A DNA stretch of 48,055 bases from PGYU01 sp964637845 (GCA_964637845.1 CAZWXI010000008.1:1-48055); one strand, 5' to 3'. Positions 1-9,261 are shown, counted from the stretch's first letter. Notes: generated from the sequence alone by a model not told the origin. Numbers and translations: made by a program.

Positions 1-511
1 GGTCGGGTGGAATGGTATATATAGATTTATAGAAATTTTGGTAAAATAAATATAAACTTATCCCTTGCGGGAAAATTGAAATTTTAAAATTAATGGCGTT
101 AAAATAAAGCGAATGGTAAAAAGAAGAAAGATTCTTCTCGGCTTCCTGATTTCTCGGACTATTCCCGAACAAATTCGATACTAAATCGTTGAGTTGCCTG
201 TTTAGCTTTGTTTCCTCATGGTCCCACCAAAGGTGGTAATAAGTTGTATCGCCGACGATATAACTATCCACAATATCATACATCTCACCCTTATATTCGA
301 ACTCTCGGGAATGCTTCCACTTCAATTCAGTCTGCTTCTCGAATTCAGTGAACTTCAGTAAGACAAGTTCTTCTTTATCAAGCCCTTCAATCATCTTCCA
401 TTTTACTGCTTTCTTCACCAGCTTCTTCTGATACTCGAGACTGTAGTACGTCGTCACCGCAGGAGCGATGAAGCAGCAAAGAAAAAATATTCCGATAATC
501 CGTCGTTTCAT
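1..511 (-). CDS. Exported hypothetical protein, 3' end outside the window
   Basis: Reading leftward from an ATG at 511-509, the frame is open for 170 codons to the window edge with no stop, so the C-terminus is missing. The product starts MKRRIIGIFFLCCFIAPAV, a basic n-region plus hydrophobic segment that looks like a signal peptide or membrane anchor. The next part is rich in Lys and Glu (KKLVKKAVKWKMIEGLDKEE), followed by an aromatic stretch (YHLWWDHEE). I recognise no catalytic motif. An envelope or periplasmic location is inferred from the N-terminus only; the function is unknown. It lies next to decayed T9SS and IS sequence, so it sits at the edge of an accessory segment. Confidence 0.6.
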   Translation of the reverse strand, partial: MKRRIIGIFFLCCFIAPAVTTYYSLEYQKKLVKKAVKWKMIEGLDKEELVLLKFTEFEKQTELKWKHSREFEYKGEMYDIVDSYIVGDTTYYHLWWDHEETKLNRQLNDLVSNLFGNSPRNQEAEKNLSSFYHSLYFNAINFKISIFPQGISLYLFYQNFYKSIYTIPPD

Positions 512-621
512 CAGCCAAAATCTAAGGTCATATCAACATAAATACACTTCACAAATGCAAATATACAACTATTTGCGTATTCAAGCAACGGTAAACTCGC
601 TCACGATAATTTGTATAATAC

Positions 622-804
622 CCCGTCATTCTGAGCGAAGCAAAGAATCCAATTCGGATTTACAACACGCCCGGGCAATGCGTAAGTCACCTCACCCCGA
701 CCCTCTCCAAAGGAGAGGGAGTAAGAATTGATGTGTCGTATCTGCCTCCGGGCGTCTATTTTGTGCGGTACGGCAGTCGGGTGGAGAAATTCGTGAAGTG
801 GTAG
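622..804 (+). pseudogene. Orphan T9SS sorting tail (copy A)
   Basis: This stretch reads in one frame to the TAG at 802-804 as a T9SS type A C-terminal tail: IRIYNTPGQCV, an inserted LTPTLSKGEG segment, RIDVSYLPPGVYFVRYG and VEKFVKW. An in-frame stop at 616-618 lies just upstream and there is no protein body or start, so it is a headless tail. Its 5' part is the element CCCGTCATTCTGAGCG. The internal insert contains a hairpin, CCCTCTCC-AAA-GGAGAGGG, at 701-719. It has the same 183-bp length and layout as the copy at 47071-47253. In an intact cargo this tail would direct export and surface attachment. Confidence 0.75.
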
Positions 805-965
805 TGATAATCGTAGGGACACAGTGTCCAAACAAAGAGAGAAATTTGTATATTGGTGAAAAAAAATTTGCACCATTCAAAAATTTTTCTTGCATCATCC
901 GAAATTGTTTATTAGTTTTATGATAGTGATTTTGCGTCTGAGAAAAATGTGCTAAAATGACGAAA
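805..965 (+). repeat. 3' flank repeat of the T9SS tail
   Basis: The sequence after tail copy A matches that after the last tail near the right end (47672-47840). Both start TGATAATCGTAGGGACACAG and end AATGACGAAA, with scattered substitutions. A short palindrome, GGACACAGTGTCC (817-829), is the collapsed form of the longer hairpin at 47684-47703. The match means that gene 3' ends with their flanks, not only the tail codons, have been copied around the genome. No gene is seen here. Confidence 0.7.
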
Positions 966-969
966 GATA

Positions 970-1587
970 TTTGACAGGTGGTCATTTATGAGATTTCTCT
1001 GACTAACGATGAAGGATAAAGTGCCAGACGCCAAGACAATATGGTTATATCGGGAAACATTAACAAATGCGGGAGTACTTGAAGAATTTTTGTACAATTA
1101 ACGCAAACATTGAGACAAATGGGTTTGACGGTCAGCAGTGGGAAAATAATAGATGCAACGATAATGGAAGTCCCGAAACAAAGAAATGCAAGAGAAGAGA
1201 ATAAACAAATCAAAACAGGGCAAAGTCCCTCGGAATGCTCAGAAGCAAAGGCAAGACAAAAGGATGTACATGCAAATTGATTTACACAATAGGTTTAGAA
1301 AGGGCAACAGCAAATATCGCTTTAAAAAACATAGTTTACAATTTGCATCAAACGATTAAGTTGCTTGAAAATAAGCAAATAGAGACAAAATTTACTTTAA
1401 TATTTTAAAATAAATGGGAAAAGCACAGAAATGCAGAAAAATATAATGGAAATATCAGTAAAAAATGATTAAATATTAGTTTTTTTGAATTTTTAAATGA
1501 ATAATTTCTAAAAGTTTATGGAATGACAGCTTGTTTTTTGTGAATGAAAATGATTATTTTCAAAAAAGTAGTTTTTAGAGGTTACCT
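970..1587 (+). mobile_element. IS5-family insertion sequence remnant
   Basis: The translation contains IS5-type DDE transposase segments: DRWSFMRFL, then KVPDAKTIWLYRETLTNAGV, then GKIIDATIMEVPKQRNAREE and ARQKDVHAN. The frame is broken by a stop at 1000-1002 and by frameshifts near 1100. After about 1280 the middle of the gene is missing and sequence resumes with the C-terminus (GLERATANIALKNIVYNLHQ, stop near 1408). The right terminal inverted repeat GTTTTTAGAGGTTACCT is at 1571-1587. Bases 1289-1587 are identical to 40479-40777 at all but one position. The left end and the N-terminus are lost. It is inactive. Confidence 0.8.
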
Positions 1588-1636
1588 TCACTAATATTGT
1601 TCAATTATATTGTTTCAATTATTGACATTAACTTTG

Positions 1637-2425
1637 TTAATCTGCATTTCTAATTTTCCCTTTAACTCTTGAAGCAAAATGGTTTGCCACTCTGTCAATT
1701 TCGGCAAGCTTAGACGCAAACTGCATTGATAGAATTTCGATGTCTTCCTGCGAGCCTTCTTCATTTTCTTTATATAGCGAAATAGCGACTTCGATATCGT
1801 GCCATTCACCAATCAAATTCTGCAAGTTATCGAGATAGTCTTTGTCTATTCTCATTTTGCGGATTAACTTTTCAGGCATCAGCGAGAGCATGTACATAAG
1901 ATACTTGATTTTTTTTCGGCATTCATGCAAATAAGAGAGATTTTCACGGGAATTCAGCATAGATGCTATTATACGAATTTGCTCATTATAATAGCGAATT
2001 ATTTCACGCTCACTGATTCTGGAAAAACTATGTGCAAGCTTACGAAGCATGGATTTGATTGTCTCAAGATTCTCGAAATAGTTCAATCGGAATTCTGTCA
2101 TCCCTGATTCGAAAATCTCGCGCTGCTCGGTTATAAAATTTTCACCCAATAAGTTGTGTTCCTTCGCCAGATTTAAATTCAGGTGCGATGTGCGGATTAC
2201 ACCTGCTAATTTAAAAATACTTTTTATGGACTTCATTTGCTTAACTAACTTGCGATTGTTGCCAACCTCAGAAATGAAGTACACAAATGCGGCAATTTTT
2301 TTCGCTTCGAGACGCATTTTATGCAGATTCTCCTGCTCTTCATCACGATTAAAAGCCGCAAAAAAGCCGAGCAACTTCCGCCCTCTCCTGAGCAAATATT
2401 TTTTTTGTCTTTTCTTACTAAGCAT
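1637..2425 (-). CDS. CHAD domain protein (putative polyphosphate-binding)
   Basis: The 262-residue, mainly helical, Lys/Arg-rich protein has the CHAD pattern of conserved histidines in basic helices: LHKMRLEAKK (His35), RTSHLNL (His81), LHECRKKIKYL (His167) and LIGEWHDIEVAI (His209). CHAD domains bind inorganic polyphosphate and are often coupled to CYTH triphosphatases or polyphosphate enzymes; no CYTH domain or ppk gene is visible here. The ATG is 4 bp downstream of the stop of the restriction-modification gene, so the two are almost certainly co-transcribed and perhaps translationally coupled. The IS remnant lies 49 bp beyond its stop. The family call is good; the reason for pairing with a restriction enzyme is unknown. 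Confidence 0.8.
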   Translation of the reverse strand: MLSKKRQKKYLLRRGRKLLGFFAAFNRDEEQENLHKMRLEAKKIAAFVYFISEVGNNRKLVKQMKSIKSIFKLAGVIRTSHLNLNLAKEHNLLGENFITEQREIFESGMTEFRLNYFENLETIKSMLRKLAHSFSRISEREIIRYYNEQIRIIASMLNSRENLSYLHECRKKIKYLMYMLSLMPEKLIRKMRIDKDYLDNLQNLIGEWHDIEVAISLYKENEEGSQEDIEILSMQFASKLAEIDRVANHFASRVKGKIRNAD

Positions 2426-2429
2426 AATT

Positions 2430-5400
2430 CTAAGTCATAATATCATTGAGTAAAATGTCAATATTGTCTAACTCATTTTCAAGAAATTTTCGGATATCGT
2501 TTCTCAATTTACCTAACACTAACGGTGACAGTTCTTGCTCGGGTTCGTGTTGTTCGAGATATAGCTTCGCTTTTTCCGATGTTGATTTACCTAATTCAGC
2601 CAGCTTTAAGTGGCGTTTATTCCGAGAATTAAATCTCGGGAAATACACATCGAGAATTTTTTTATGTATATCTCTTGGACCAAAAAGCCCTCTTGTTTGA
2701 AAATCTTTAATTTGTAAATTTATTTTTCTTGAGTTAAGTATTGCCACCAGATAATATGCTTCATATAAATTTCCCGTTGGATAGGCATATGCTTTACTCT
2801 CTACAATAAATTCCAGATTAAAATCTTCACGTTTAACCACTGTAGCGCAAGCATCTTTTGCTGATGCAGTATATATTACTAAATATGGAAAATTCAAATT
2901 CTGCGATGTAAGTTTTGAGTGCCAGTTCAGATAATCACTCGCACTTTTCTTTCGGTTTTTTTCAGTTCTCAAAGTATTCCATATTTTCTCTACAAAAAGC
3001 TGGTACCATCTCGATGCCTTTAAGCATCCTTCATACATAATTTCAACACCTGTTTTAATTTGAATTTCTTTCAAATCTGTATCAGCATTCTTTTCAATGA
3101 AGATGGGCAAAATGACTAAATCAGGCTTATACAAAACAAATGGCAAAATGCTTCTCGATAATGCCGTCCTGAAAACAAATCTGCTTTCGATTTGCCCGAT
3201 AAAATTCAAATCTTTCCATGGCTTTTTAGCTTCTGCTTTAATTGCCCGAAGCGTCCTTACATTAATGATTCTGTCGTCCCAATCCGGTGGCAACTCTTGT
3301 TCCAATTCGACAAAATAGAAAGTTCGAGGCACAATTGTTGCGCCCTGTTTAAATAGCTTTTTGTATGGGTTTACTTTTGTTTGTTCTTTTATTCTTCTCT
3401 TTGATAATGCCGTTGAACTACCTTGCCTGACATAATAATACATGCAATCGTTTTCTGAAAGTGTTTTTAGGGCAGATGCCCATTTTGCGTTATGCTTGAT
3501 TACCTTACCGGAAAATTCTTTACCCATGACACCTTCCTTTGGGAATTGTCGGATTTGTACTCCCTCAGCACCATTTTTAATATTTGGGATGTGTTTACTT
3601 CCCAAAAAAACACAACTCGGAACATTGAACAAGGGCGACACAAGTTCTAAATCCCAAACTTGTTTGAGATTAAACCCCTTTGCCTTCCCACTTCGGGTGC
3701 TTTCATGGTGGTCAGCATTGAAAAAACTTCGCGGGAGCACAAAAGCAAATTTACCGTTTTCACGTAGGAAATAACTCGAACAATAGCTGAGAAAAATCGC
3801 TGCAATTTCCATATGTGGCATATTTGCTGTTTTATCAGGTTTTACCAATTGCTTTTCCGCTATTTTTTCAAGTGTGTCTTGGTATTCTTCGTTTTTGATT
3901 GAACTGAAAGTAAACCACGGTGGATTTCCAACAATATAATCAAAACGTTCAGCTAAGAAATACGGCTTATAGAGATTTTGCAGTATAAATTTCCAAATGC
4001 TGTCTCTTCCCTTTTCCTTTACCCTTTTGAGTCCGTTATAAATTTTGTAAAAACTCTCCGTCAATTGATATGTTAATCCTCCGTTCTCGTAATATTTTTT
4101 TACAATTGTTTCGAAAGACTCAAGAGAAATGGCTTTACCGCCTTGTGTTTGTTCGGCGACGTCTTCGCATGCTTCCAAGGCTTTGTCGAACAATTGAATA
4201 TCATCAAAAATCTGAGTATTGAGCTTAATTTTTTCTTTGTCAATATTCATCTCAAAACTACCGCCAAATAAATCTTTGACACCTTTCGGAGCAAGTAGTG
4301 TATTTGCTTGAATAATATTCAGATGAATCGGTTGTTTGAGTTTGATTAAATCCTTCCCGAATGAAATTAACATTGTAGTCTTTGTTATTTGCACAGATAA
4401 AGGATGAATATCTATGCCGAAAATTTGCTCACTTAAGTCTTCAATGCTTAATTTGGGGTGTAATTCTCTGAACCTGTGAACTGCCGCTCTCAAAAACGAG
4501 CCGCTTCCACAAGACGGGTCTAATACTCTGTCGGTTTTCTTGAAGTCGAATTCTTGACAAACTCTTTCGCAGAGCCAATCCGGAGTATAATATTCGCCAA
4601 GTGCTTGGCGTGTATCCAAATCAATAAGCTCTTGGTAAACACCCTTTAAAATATCTTCGTCAACATCTTTGAAATCGAAATTTGATATTTGTTGAGCTAT
4701 TAGTCTGAAGACTTTTTTCATCTTCCAATAATTAGGCTCTTCTTTAACCCAATAGAAAAAGTCCGTTTCGACAAAATTCGCAATATTATACTTTTTGAAT
4801 ATCCTACCATCAATGATACCTTTCATTTCCTCATCACGGATGAACGCGTGATTGCTCACGACGGCATAAGCTAACATTTTTGCAAAAACGGAAAGATAAG
4901 TATGAATCAAAAAGTGCTCTTCGCTTGCATCAAAACTACCGTATGCTATGCTAAGAAATTTTTCCCATTGTTCATAAGCCGCTCTTATTTCGCCAAATTT
5001 TCTTACATCGTCCAAGTGTTTACTCATTTCCCTGAAGCTTTCTATGAAAACGTAGCTTTTATTGCCGAAAGACTCTTCTACTCGTGTCAGGGTGGCTTTT
5101 TGTTTTTCTTCTTTGAAAAGAAACCTGTCAAGCCAATAGTAAAACTCTAAACCATTATTTTCATCTAAAGTAAAAGCCGCCGATTCTGACTCCACTAAAT
5201 TCAGTTCGCTTTCTCTTAAGACCTCAAGCTTATCCAATTGCGTTACATCGGGCGCATAAACTTTCCAATTAATGAAATCTGATGCTATTAGTGTGAAATT
5301 ATATCCCTCGCCCGAGTTAAATTGCCCTAATAAGTATCCTGCAAGTTGTTCTTTAGCGTGTTTGAGATTTTGCTTCAAATCATTTTCAAACTCAATGATG

Positions 5401-5639
5401 ATTTTATTGTACAAAGTATCAGCACTGCCACGGTGCATACGGTCCTCTCGAGGAATATTAAAAATTGTAACCTCAGAGCCGGTACTTATTTCGTCGAGCA
5501 TTCGAATTATCTCAGGATTTGATGAATACAAACGATTGAGTAAATCTTTGAACAACTCTTTTTTGGTCATTTCTTTATTTGCTGAAATGACAAGCCGCCT
5601 GTAATTCTCTATAACCCCATTTCTTCCCTCAGTGGACAC
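2430..5639 (-). CDS. Type IIG-like restriction-modification enzyme (N6-adenine methylase fused to nuclease)
   Basis: A 1069-residue single-chain enzyme of the Eco57I/type ISP class. The N-terminal 130 residues contain ADTLYNKIIIEFENDL (residues 73-88), which resembles a PD-(D/E)XK core although the usual Lys is not obvious. ALGEYYTPDWL (346-356) and DPSCGSGSF (374-382) form the AdoMet motif. GNPPWF (571-576) is the catalytic NPPY-type motif of an adenine-N6 methylase. The C-terminal 400 residues are the likely target-recognition region. Such enzymes methylate one strand and cut unmodified DNA. No separate specificity or helicase gene is present. It is first in a leftward unit with the CHAD gene. 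The 140-bp upstream gap is very A+T-rich and presumably holds the promoter shared out to the divergent MarR gene. Confidence 0.85.
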   Translation of the reverse strand: MSTEGRNGVIENYRRLVISANKEMTKKELFKDLLNRLYSSNPEIIRMLDEISTGSEVTIFNIPREDRMHRGSADTLYNKIIIEFENDLKQNLKHAKEQLAGYLLGQFNSGEGYNFTLIASDFINWKVYAPDVTQLDKLEVLRESELNLVESESAAFTLDENNGLEFYYWLDRFLFKEEKQKATLTRVEESFGNKSYVFIESFREMSKHLDDVRKFGEIRAAYEQWEKFLSIAYGSFDASEEHFLIHTYLSVFAKMLAYAVVSNHAFIRDEEMKGIIDGRIFKKYNIANFVETDFFYWVKEEPNYWKMKKVFRLIAQQISNFDFKDVDEDILKGVYQELIDLDTRQALGEYYTPDWLCERVCQEFDFKKTDRVLDPSCGSGSFLRAAVHRFRELHPKLSIEDLSEQIFGIDIHPLSVQITKTTMLISFGKDLIKLKQPIHLNIIQANTLLAPKGVKDLFGGSFEMNIDKEKIKLNTQIFDDIQLFDKALEACEDVAEQTQGGKAISLESFETIVKKYYENGGLTYQLTESFYKIYNGLKRVKEKGRDSIWKFILQNLYKPYFLAERFDYIVGNPPWFTFSSIKNEEYQDTLEKIAEKQLVKPDKTANMPHMEIAAIFLSYCSSYFLRENGKFAFVLPRSFFNADHHESTRSGKAKGFNLKQVWDLELVSPLFNVPSCVFLGSKHIPNIKNGAEGVQIRQFPKEGVMGKEFSGKVIKHNAKWASALKTLSENDCMYYYVRQGSSTALSKRRIKEQTKVNPYKKLFKQGATIVPRTFYFVELEQELPPDWDDRIINVRTLRAIKAEAKKPWKDLNFIGQIESRFVFRTALSRSILPFVLYKPDLVILPIFIEKNADTDLKEIQIKTGVEIMYEGCLKASRWYQLFVEKIWNTLRTEKNRKKSASDYLNWHSKLTSQNLNFPYLVIYTASAKDACATVVKREDFNLEFIVESKAYAYPTGNLYEAYYLVAILNSRKINLQIKDFQTRGLFGPRDIHKKILDVYFPRFNSRNKRHLKLAELGKSTSEKAKLYLEQHEPEQELSPLVLGKLRNDIRKFLENELDNIDILLNDIMT

Positions 5640-5825
5640 TCTGTTTATCCTATCGAAGTTTGTACTGTTTTATCTATGCAATATAATTGATTTTACTCGG
5701 ATTTCTATTCAATATAGCTTATTTCGTATTTTTTAAAAAGAAATTACTTTTTTACTTTTTTTAAAATATATTTTTTTGATATGCGTTTTAACAATAAATG
5801 TTGTTACATCTATTGTCAAAACATA

Positions 5826-6275
5826 ATGAAATTAGAAGACGCTATCAAACAAGAGAAATTTCGGAACGAGCATCACAAACTTGTTGTAAACATTATATAT
5901 ACCGCTCATTGGATTGAGTTGAATAACACACGTTTGCTCAAACCATTTGGTATATCACCACAACAATTCAATATTTTAAGAATTTTGCGAGGACAGTTCC
6001 CTAATCCAGCATCAATTACATTGCTTCAGGATAGGATGATGGACAAGATGTCGAATGCATCACGATTGGTCGAAAAACTCCGCATCAAAGGATATATCAA
6101 GCGTACGACAACTGCCTCCGACAGGCGCAAGTGCGACGTGACAATTACCGAATTGGGACTTGAAACGCTCGCAAAGCTCGATGAAATGCTCGACGAACAG
6201 CACAAAGTATATTCAAATCTTACCCTTGACGAAGCTAAAATCGTCAATAATTTATTAGACAAATTAAGAGATTAA
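5826..6275 (+). CDS. MarR family transcriptional regulator
   Basis: The 149-residue product from ATG 5826 has the winged-helix layout of MarR proteins: an N-terminal dimerisation helix, HTH around ISPQQFNILRILRG, recognition region MMDKMSNASRLVEKL and the wing with the typical DRRKCDVTIT motif. An in-frame ATG at 5781 would add 15 residues (RFNNKCCYIYCQ...) unlike MarR N-termini, so I prefer 5826. It is 28 bp upstream of a YceI gene, a pairing common in Bacteroidota, where the regulator probably controls its neighbour in response to a small ligand. The ligand cannot be read from the sequence. Confidence 0.88.
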   Translation: MKLEDAIKQEKFRNEHHKLVVNIIYTAHWIELNNTRLLKPFGISPQQFNILRILRGQFPNPASITLLQDRMMDKMSNASRLVEKLRIKGYIKRTTTASDRRKCDVTITELGLETLAKLDEMLDEQHKVYSNLTLDEAKIVNNLLDKLRD

Positions 6276-6303
6276 TATTTATAATTTTTTTAGGAGCTTT
6301 ATC

Positions 6304-6915
6304 ATGTTTACTAACAAATTTTTCATCACAATAATAGGGCTATTCATGCTCGCAGCATCAGCAATGAAAGCACAGAAATACGAAGTTGATGTTACCCAAA
6401 GCAGCATCAAATGGATAGGCGAAAAAGTCCTTGGAAAACACTGGGGAACAGTAAAAATCAAGGAAGGACACTTGATTAAAAACGACAATATATCACGCGG
6501 GGAATTTCGCATTGATATGACTACAATCACAGTTGACGATATCAAAGATGCCGCTACAAACGCAAAACTTCTCGGACACCTGAAATCAGACGATTTCTTC
6601 TCGGTTGACAACTTCAATACTTCGGTATTCATCCTTGAAAAAATCACTCCTTACAATCCTAAACCAGGAGAAAATTTCAATCACTGGATATCAGGCAAAC
6701 TTACAATTAAAGGAATTACAAACGAAATTCGCTTCCCCGCACAAATTAGCTTTACCGACCAAGGATTTACCGCTAACGCAGAGTTCACGATTGACCGTAC
6801 AAGATGGAATGTAAGATACGGCTCGGGAAGCTTGTTCAGTAATTTAGGCGACAGGATGATTTACGATGATATTAAATTCGAACTTGCAATCAACGGTAGA
6901 TTGTCTGCTCAATAA
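6304..6915 (+). CDS. YceI family lipid-binding protein
   Basis: The 203-residue protein has a signal peptide (FFITIIGLFMLAASAMKAQ) and then a YceI lipocalin-like beta-barrel: YEVDVTQSSIKWIGEKVLGKH at the start, ISGKLTIKGITNEIRFP in the middle and FTIDRTRWNVRYGS near the end. YceI proteins bind isoprenoid or other amphiphilic lipids in the periplasm. The length is normal. An AGGAG ribosome site at about 6291 precedes the ATG. It follows the MarR gene in an apparent two-gene operon closed by a hairpin at 6951-6985. Confidence 0.9.
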   Translation: MFTNKFFITIIGLFMLAASAMKAQKYEVDVTQSSIKWIGEKVLGKHWGTVKIKEGHLIKNDNISRGEFRIDMTTITVDDIKDAATNAKLLGHLKSDDFFSVDNFNTSVFILEKITPYNPKPGENFNHWISGKLTIKGITNEIRFPAQISFTDQGFTANAEFTIDRTRWNVRYGSGSLFSNLGDRMIYDDIKFELAINGRLSAQ

Positions 6916-6950
6916 ATAATATAAACCAAAAAATTAAATAATGGTTCAAC

Positions 6951-6985
6951 CGAGTGAAGTATCAAAACTTGTGGTGCTTCACTCG
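6951..6985 (+). terminator. Hairpin terminator after the MarR-yceI unit
   Basis: Perfect 9-bp arms CGAGTGAAG (6951-6959) and CTTCACTCG (6977-6985), extendable with wobble pairs, are followed by ACTTTT. It is placed correctly to end the MarR-YceI transcript. It also argues against any translation start for the next gene inside this hairpin. Confidence 0.65.
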
Positions 6986-7004
6986 ACTTTTAAAGGTGAT
7001 GATT

Positions 7005-8090
7005 ATGTCAAACGTAATTTTATTTAGCCCATACAACTACGGCAGATTCGAATTAAAAAACAGGATGGTAATGGCGGCAATGACACGTAGCCGTTCTTTC
7101 GAGCGAGCTTTACCCCACGAACTATCGTCTTTATACTACTCGCAACGGGCATCTGCGGGGCTTATCATCACCGAAGGAGTGCAGATATCACATGGTAGTG
7201 TAGGATATTTATGGATACCCGGTATTTATAACGAAGAGCAAATCAAAGCATGGCGAAAAATTACAAATGCAGTTCATGCCGAAGACGGCAAAATCTTCAT
7301 GCAATTATGGCACTCAGGGAGATTATCACATGCTTCTTTTCGAAAAGGCGAACAACCCCTTGCTCCGTCAGCTATCAGAGCCGCAGGCAAAACATACACA
7401 TCGGACGGATGGAAAGAATTTGATGAGCCACGGGCAATGACTATCAAAGAAATCGAACAAACAATCACAGATTACCAAAACGCCTCTAAAAATGCTCTCG
7501 AAGCCGGATTTGACGGTGTTGAAATCCACGGCGCCTTCGGATATTTACCCGAGCAATTTCTCTGCAGCGGCTCAAATCAAAGAAAAGATGAATACGGCGG
7601 TACCGTCGAGAACCGCGTGAGATTTGTATTGGAAATTATTGAAGCAATCTCCGAAGTCATTGATCCCAAACAAATCGGCATAAAACTTTCACCATCAAAC
7701 ATCGGCAACTCAATGCAAGACGATAATCCTGCGGAAACTTTTGGCTATCTGCTTGCGAGATTGAATGAGTACGAACTCGCTCATGTTCAATTGATGGAAG
7801 CCGAAGAAGACGCAAAACATTTGCCTAATTATATACCTAACGTAACCGAGCATTTCCGTAAGATTTACAAAGGTACCTTGATTACAAATAATCATCACAC
7901 TCGCGAAACTGCTATTGAATTCCTCGAATCCGGAAAAGCCAATTTGGTTTCCTTTGCCCGATTATTTCTTGCTAATCCGGATTTACCGAAAAGATTTGCT
8001 TTGAATGCACCTCTAAATCAACCTAACCGTAAGACTTTTTACGGTGGAGGCGCCGAAGGATATATCGATTATCCGTTTTTGCAAAGTTGA
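7005..8090 (+). CDS. Old Yellow Enzyme family ene-reductase
   Basis: A 361-residue NADH:flavin oxidoreductase barrel. It reads FSPYNYGRFELKNRMVMAAMTRSRS at the N-terminus (in parts), QLWHSGRLSH in the middle and SNQRKDEYGG plus ENRVRF at the FMN site. Such enzymes use FMN to reduce activated C=C bonds or nitro compounds. The substrate-anchoring motif reads HGAFGYL (His175-Tyr180): the His and the catalytic-position Tyr are present, but the second anchoring residue, usually Asn or His, is Phe178. I take the start at ATG 7005, preceded by AAAGGTG; an upstream in-frame GTG at 6954 lies inside the terminator hairpin. Its stop is 1 bp from the stop of the convergent regulator gene. Confidence 0.88.
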   Translation: MSNVILFSPYNYGRFELKNRMVMAAMTRSRSFERALPHELSSLYYSQRASAGLIITEGVQISHGSVGYLWIPGIYNEEQIKAWRKITNAVHAEDGKIFMQLWHSGRLSHASFRKGEQPLAPSAIRAAGKTYTSDGWKEFDEPRAMTIKEIEQTITDYQNASKNALEAGFDGVEIHGAFGYLPEQFLCSGSNQRKDEYGGTVENRVRFVLEIIEAISEVIDPKQIGIKLSPSNIGNSMQDDNPAETFGYLLARLNEYELAHVQLMEAEEDAKHLPNYIPNVTEHFRKIYKGTLITNNHHTRETAIEFLESGKANLVSFARLFLANPDLPKRFALNAPLNQPNRKTFYGGGAEGYIDYPFLQS

Positions 8091-8091
8091 G

Positions 8092-9261
8092 TTAACCGAA
8101 TAATATCTTAAGGATGGTGAAGTCGTCCTTTTGGGCAGTCTTTCCATACATGCTTCGAATATACTTATGCAAATTCTTCAACTCCGAAGATTTTTCGTCT
8201 CTCCGGGTATCGAGAAAATGAGTCAAATCATCGAATGTCCATTGCGTTCCGTCGCTTTTGATGATTTCAAATGCTCCATCAGAAAATACGTATAGCTCAC
8301 TGCCCGGTTCAATATCAATAGTTTCCTGCCTGAAATTGTATTGTTCCATTCCTCCGATAATGAAATTTGCTTCGTTCAAAATTACAATTGTATCGTCGGG
8401 TTTGAACAAGATTGCGGGATGATGCCCTGCCGCAGAATATTTCAGTTTTCGTTTGGAAATATTATAGACGCCGTACCAAATCGTAAAATACATCCCGTGA
8501 TGTGCGTTTGTCTGAAATATCTTATTTAATGCAGTAAATACCTCCTTGGGTTCGCAGAAATCGGTATTAGGTAAATTCTTGAAACGCAAAATATTAAGCA
8601 AGGATACAGAAAACAATCCAGATGCAATACCATGCCCGCAAACATCGAATAAATAAAAAACAAAATTATCATCATCGTGCATGAAGTATCCAAATGCATC
8701 ACCCCCCAATTTTTGCGTGGGGACGTAATGCCAAAATGTCTTAATAGCATCGGTATTTATCGGTTCTGGAAGTAATGAGCTGAAATACTCCGCCGCAATC
8801 GAAAGCTCGGTTATGAGCTTCTTATTGAGGAGCTCAATTTCGCCCGCCGCATTCTTCAACTCGTCGCGAGATATTTTCAAGTCAATTTGACTTTTTATCC
8901 GGGCTTTGATTTCCTGCTTGTGGAAAGGTTTTGTAATATAATCAGTACCGCCCGCTGCAAATCCTTTGATTATGTCATCAATATCATTCTTTGCTGTCAG
9001 AAAAATAACGGGAGTGTCAGCGGTTTCGGGCATATCTTTTAAACGGCGGCAGACTTCGTAGCCATCCATATTCGGCATCATAATATCAAGCAAGATTAAA
9101 TCAGGTTTAATCAGCTTAGCCGTAGCAAGAGCTTGTTCGCCCGTTATCGCAAGCGAGATGTCGTAGCCCGTTTCGATTAAATGATTGCCGATGATTTGCA
9201 GATTTCGCACTACATCATCAACAATCAATACAAGCGGTTTCCTTTTGCCGTTTGTTGCCAA
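8092..9261 (-). CDS. Response regulator fused to PP2C (SpoIIE/RsbU-type) phosphatase
   Basis: The 389-residue protein has a receiver domain at residues 10-125: acidic pair Asp15-Asp16, phosphoacceptor Asp59 in LILLDIMMPNMDG, Thr89 and Lys111. A short coiled linker (130-155) follows. The SpoIIE-type Ser/Thr phosphatase domain has LGGDAFGYF, FDVCGHGIAS and FSDGAFEI as metal-binding motifs. This architecture converts phosphorylation into dephosphorylation of an anti-sigma-factor antagonist; no such partner is in the window. The histidine-kinase-like gene at 9401 is divergent, 139 bp away, and is the likely signalling partner. A candidate promoter is at 9301-9330. Confidence 0.9.
   Translation of the reverse strand: MATNGKRKPLVLIVDDVVRNLQIIGNHLIETGYDISLAITGEQALATAKLIKPDLILLDIMMPNMDGYEVCRRLKDMPETADTPVIFLTAKNDIDDIIKGFAAGGTDYITKPFHKQEIKARIKSQIDLKISRDELKNAAGEIELLNKKLITELSIAAEYFSSLLPEPINTDAIKTFWHYVPTQKLGGDAFGYFMHDDDNFVFYLFDVCGHGIASGLFSVSLLNILRFKNLPNTDFCEPKEVFTALNKIFQTNAHHGMYFTIWYGVYNISKRKLKYSAAGHHPAILFKPDDTIVILNEANFIIGGMEQYNFRQETIDIEPGSELYVFSDGAFEIIKSDGTQWTFDDLTHFLDTRRDEKSSELKNLHKYIRSMYGKTAQKDDFTILKILFG

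Noticed and set aside
468..731. A plus-strand frame overlapping the left-edge gene and tail copy A
   Set aside because: It runs opposite the exported-protein gene and then in the wrong phase through the tail; no domain and no ribosome site.
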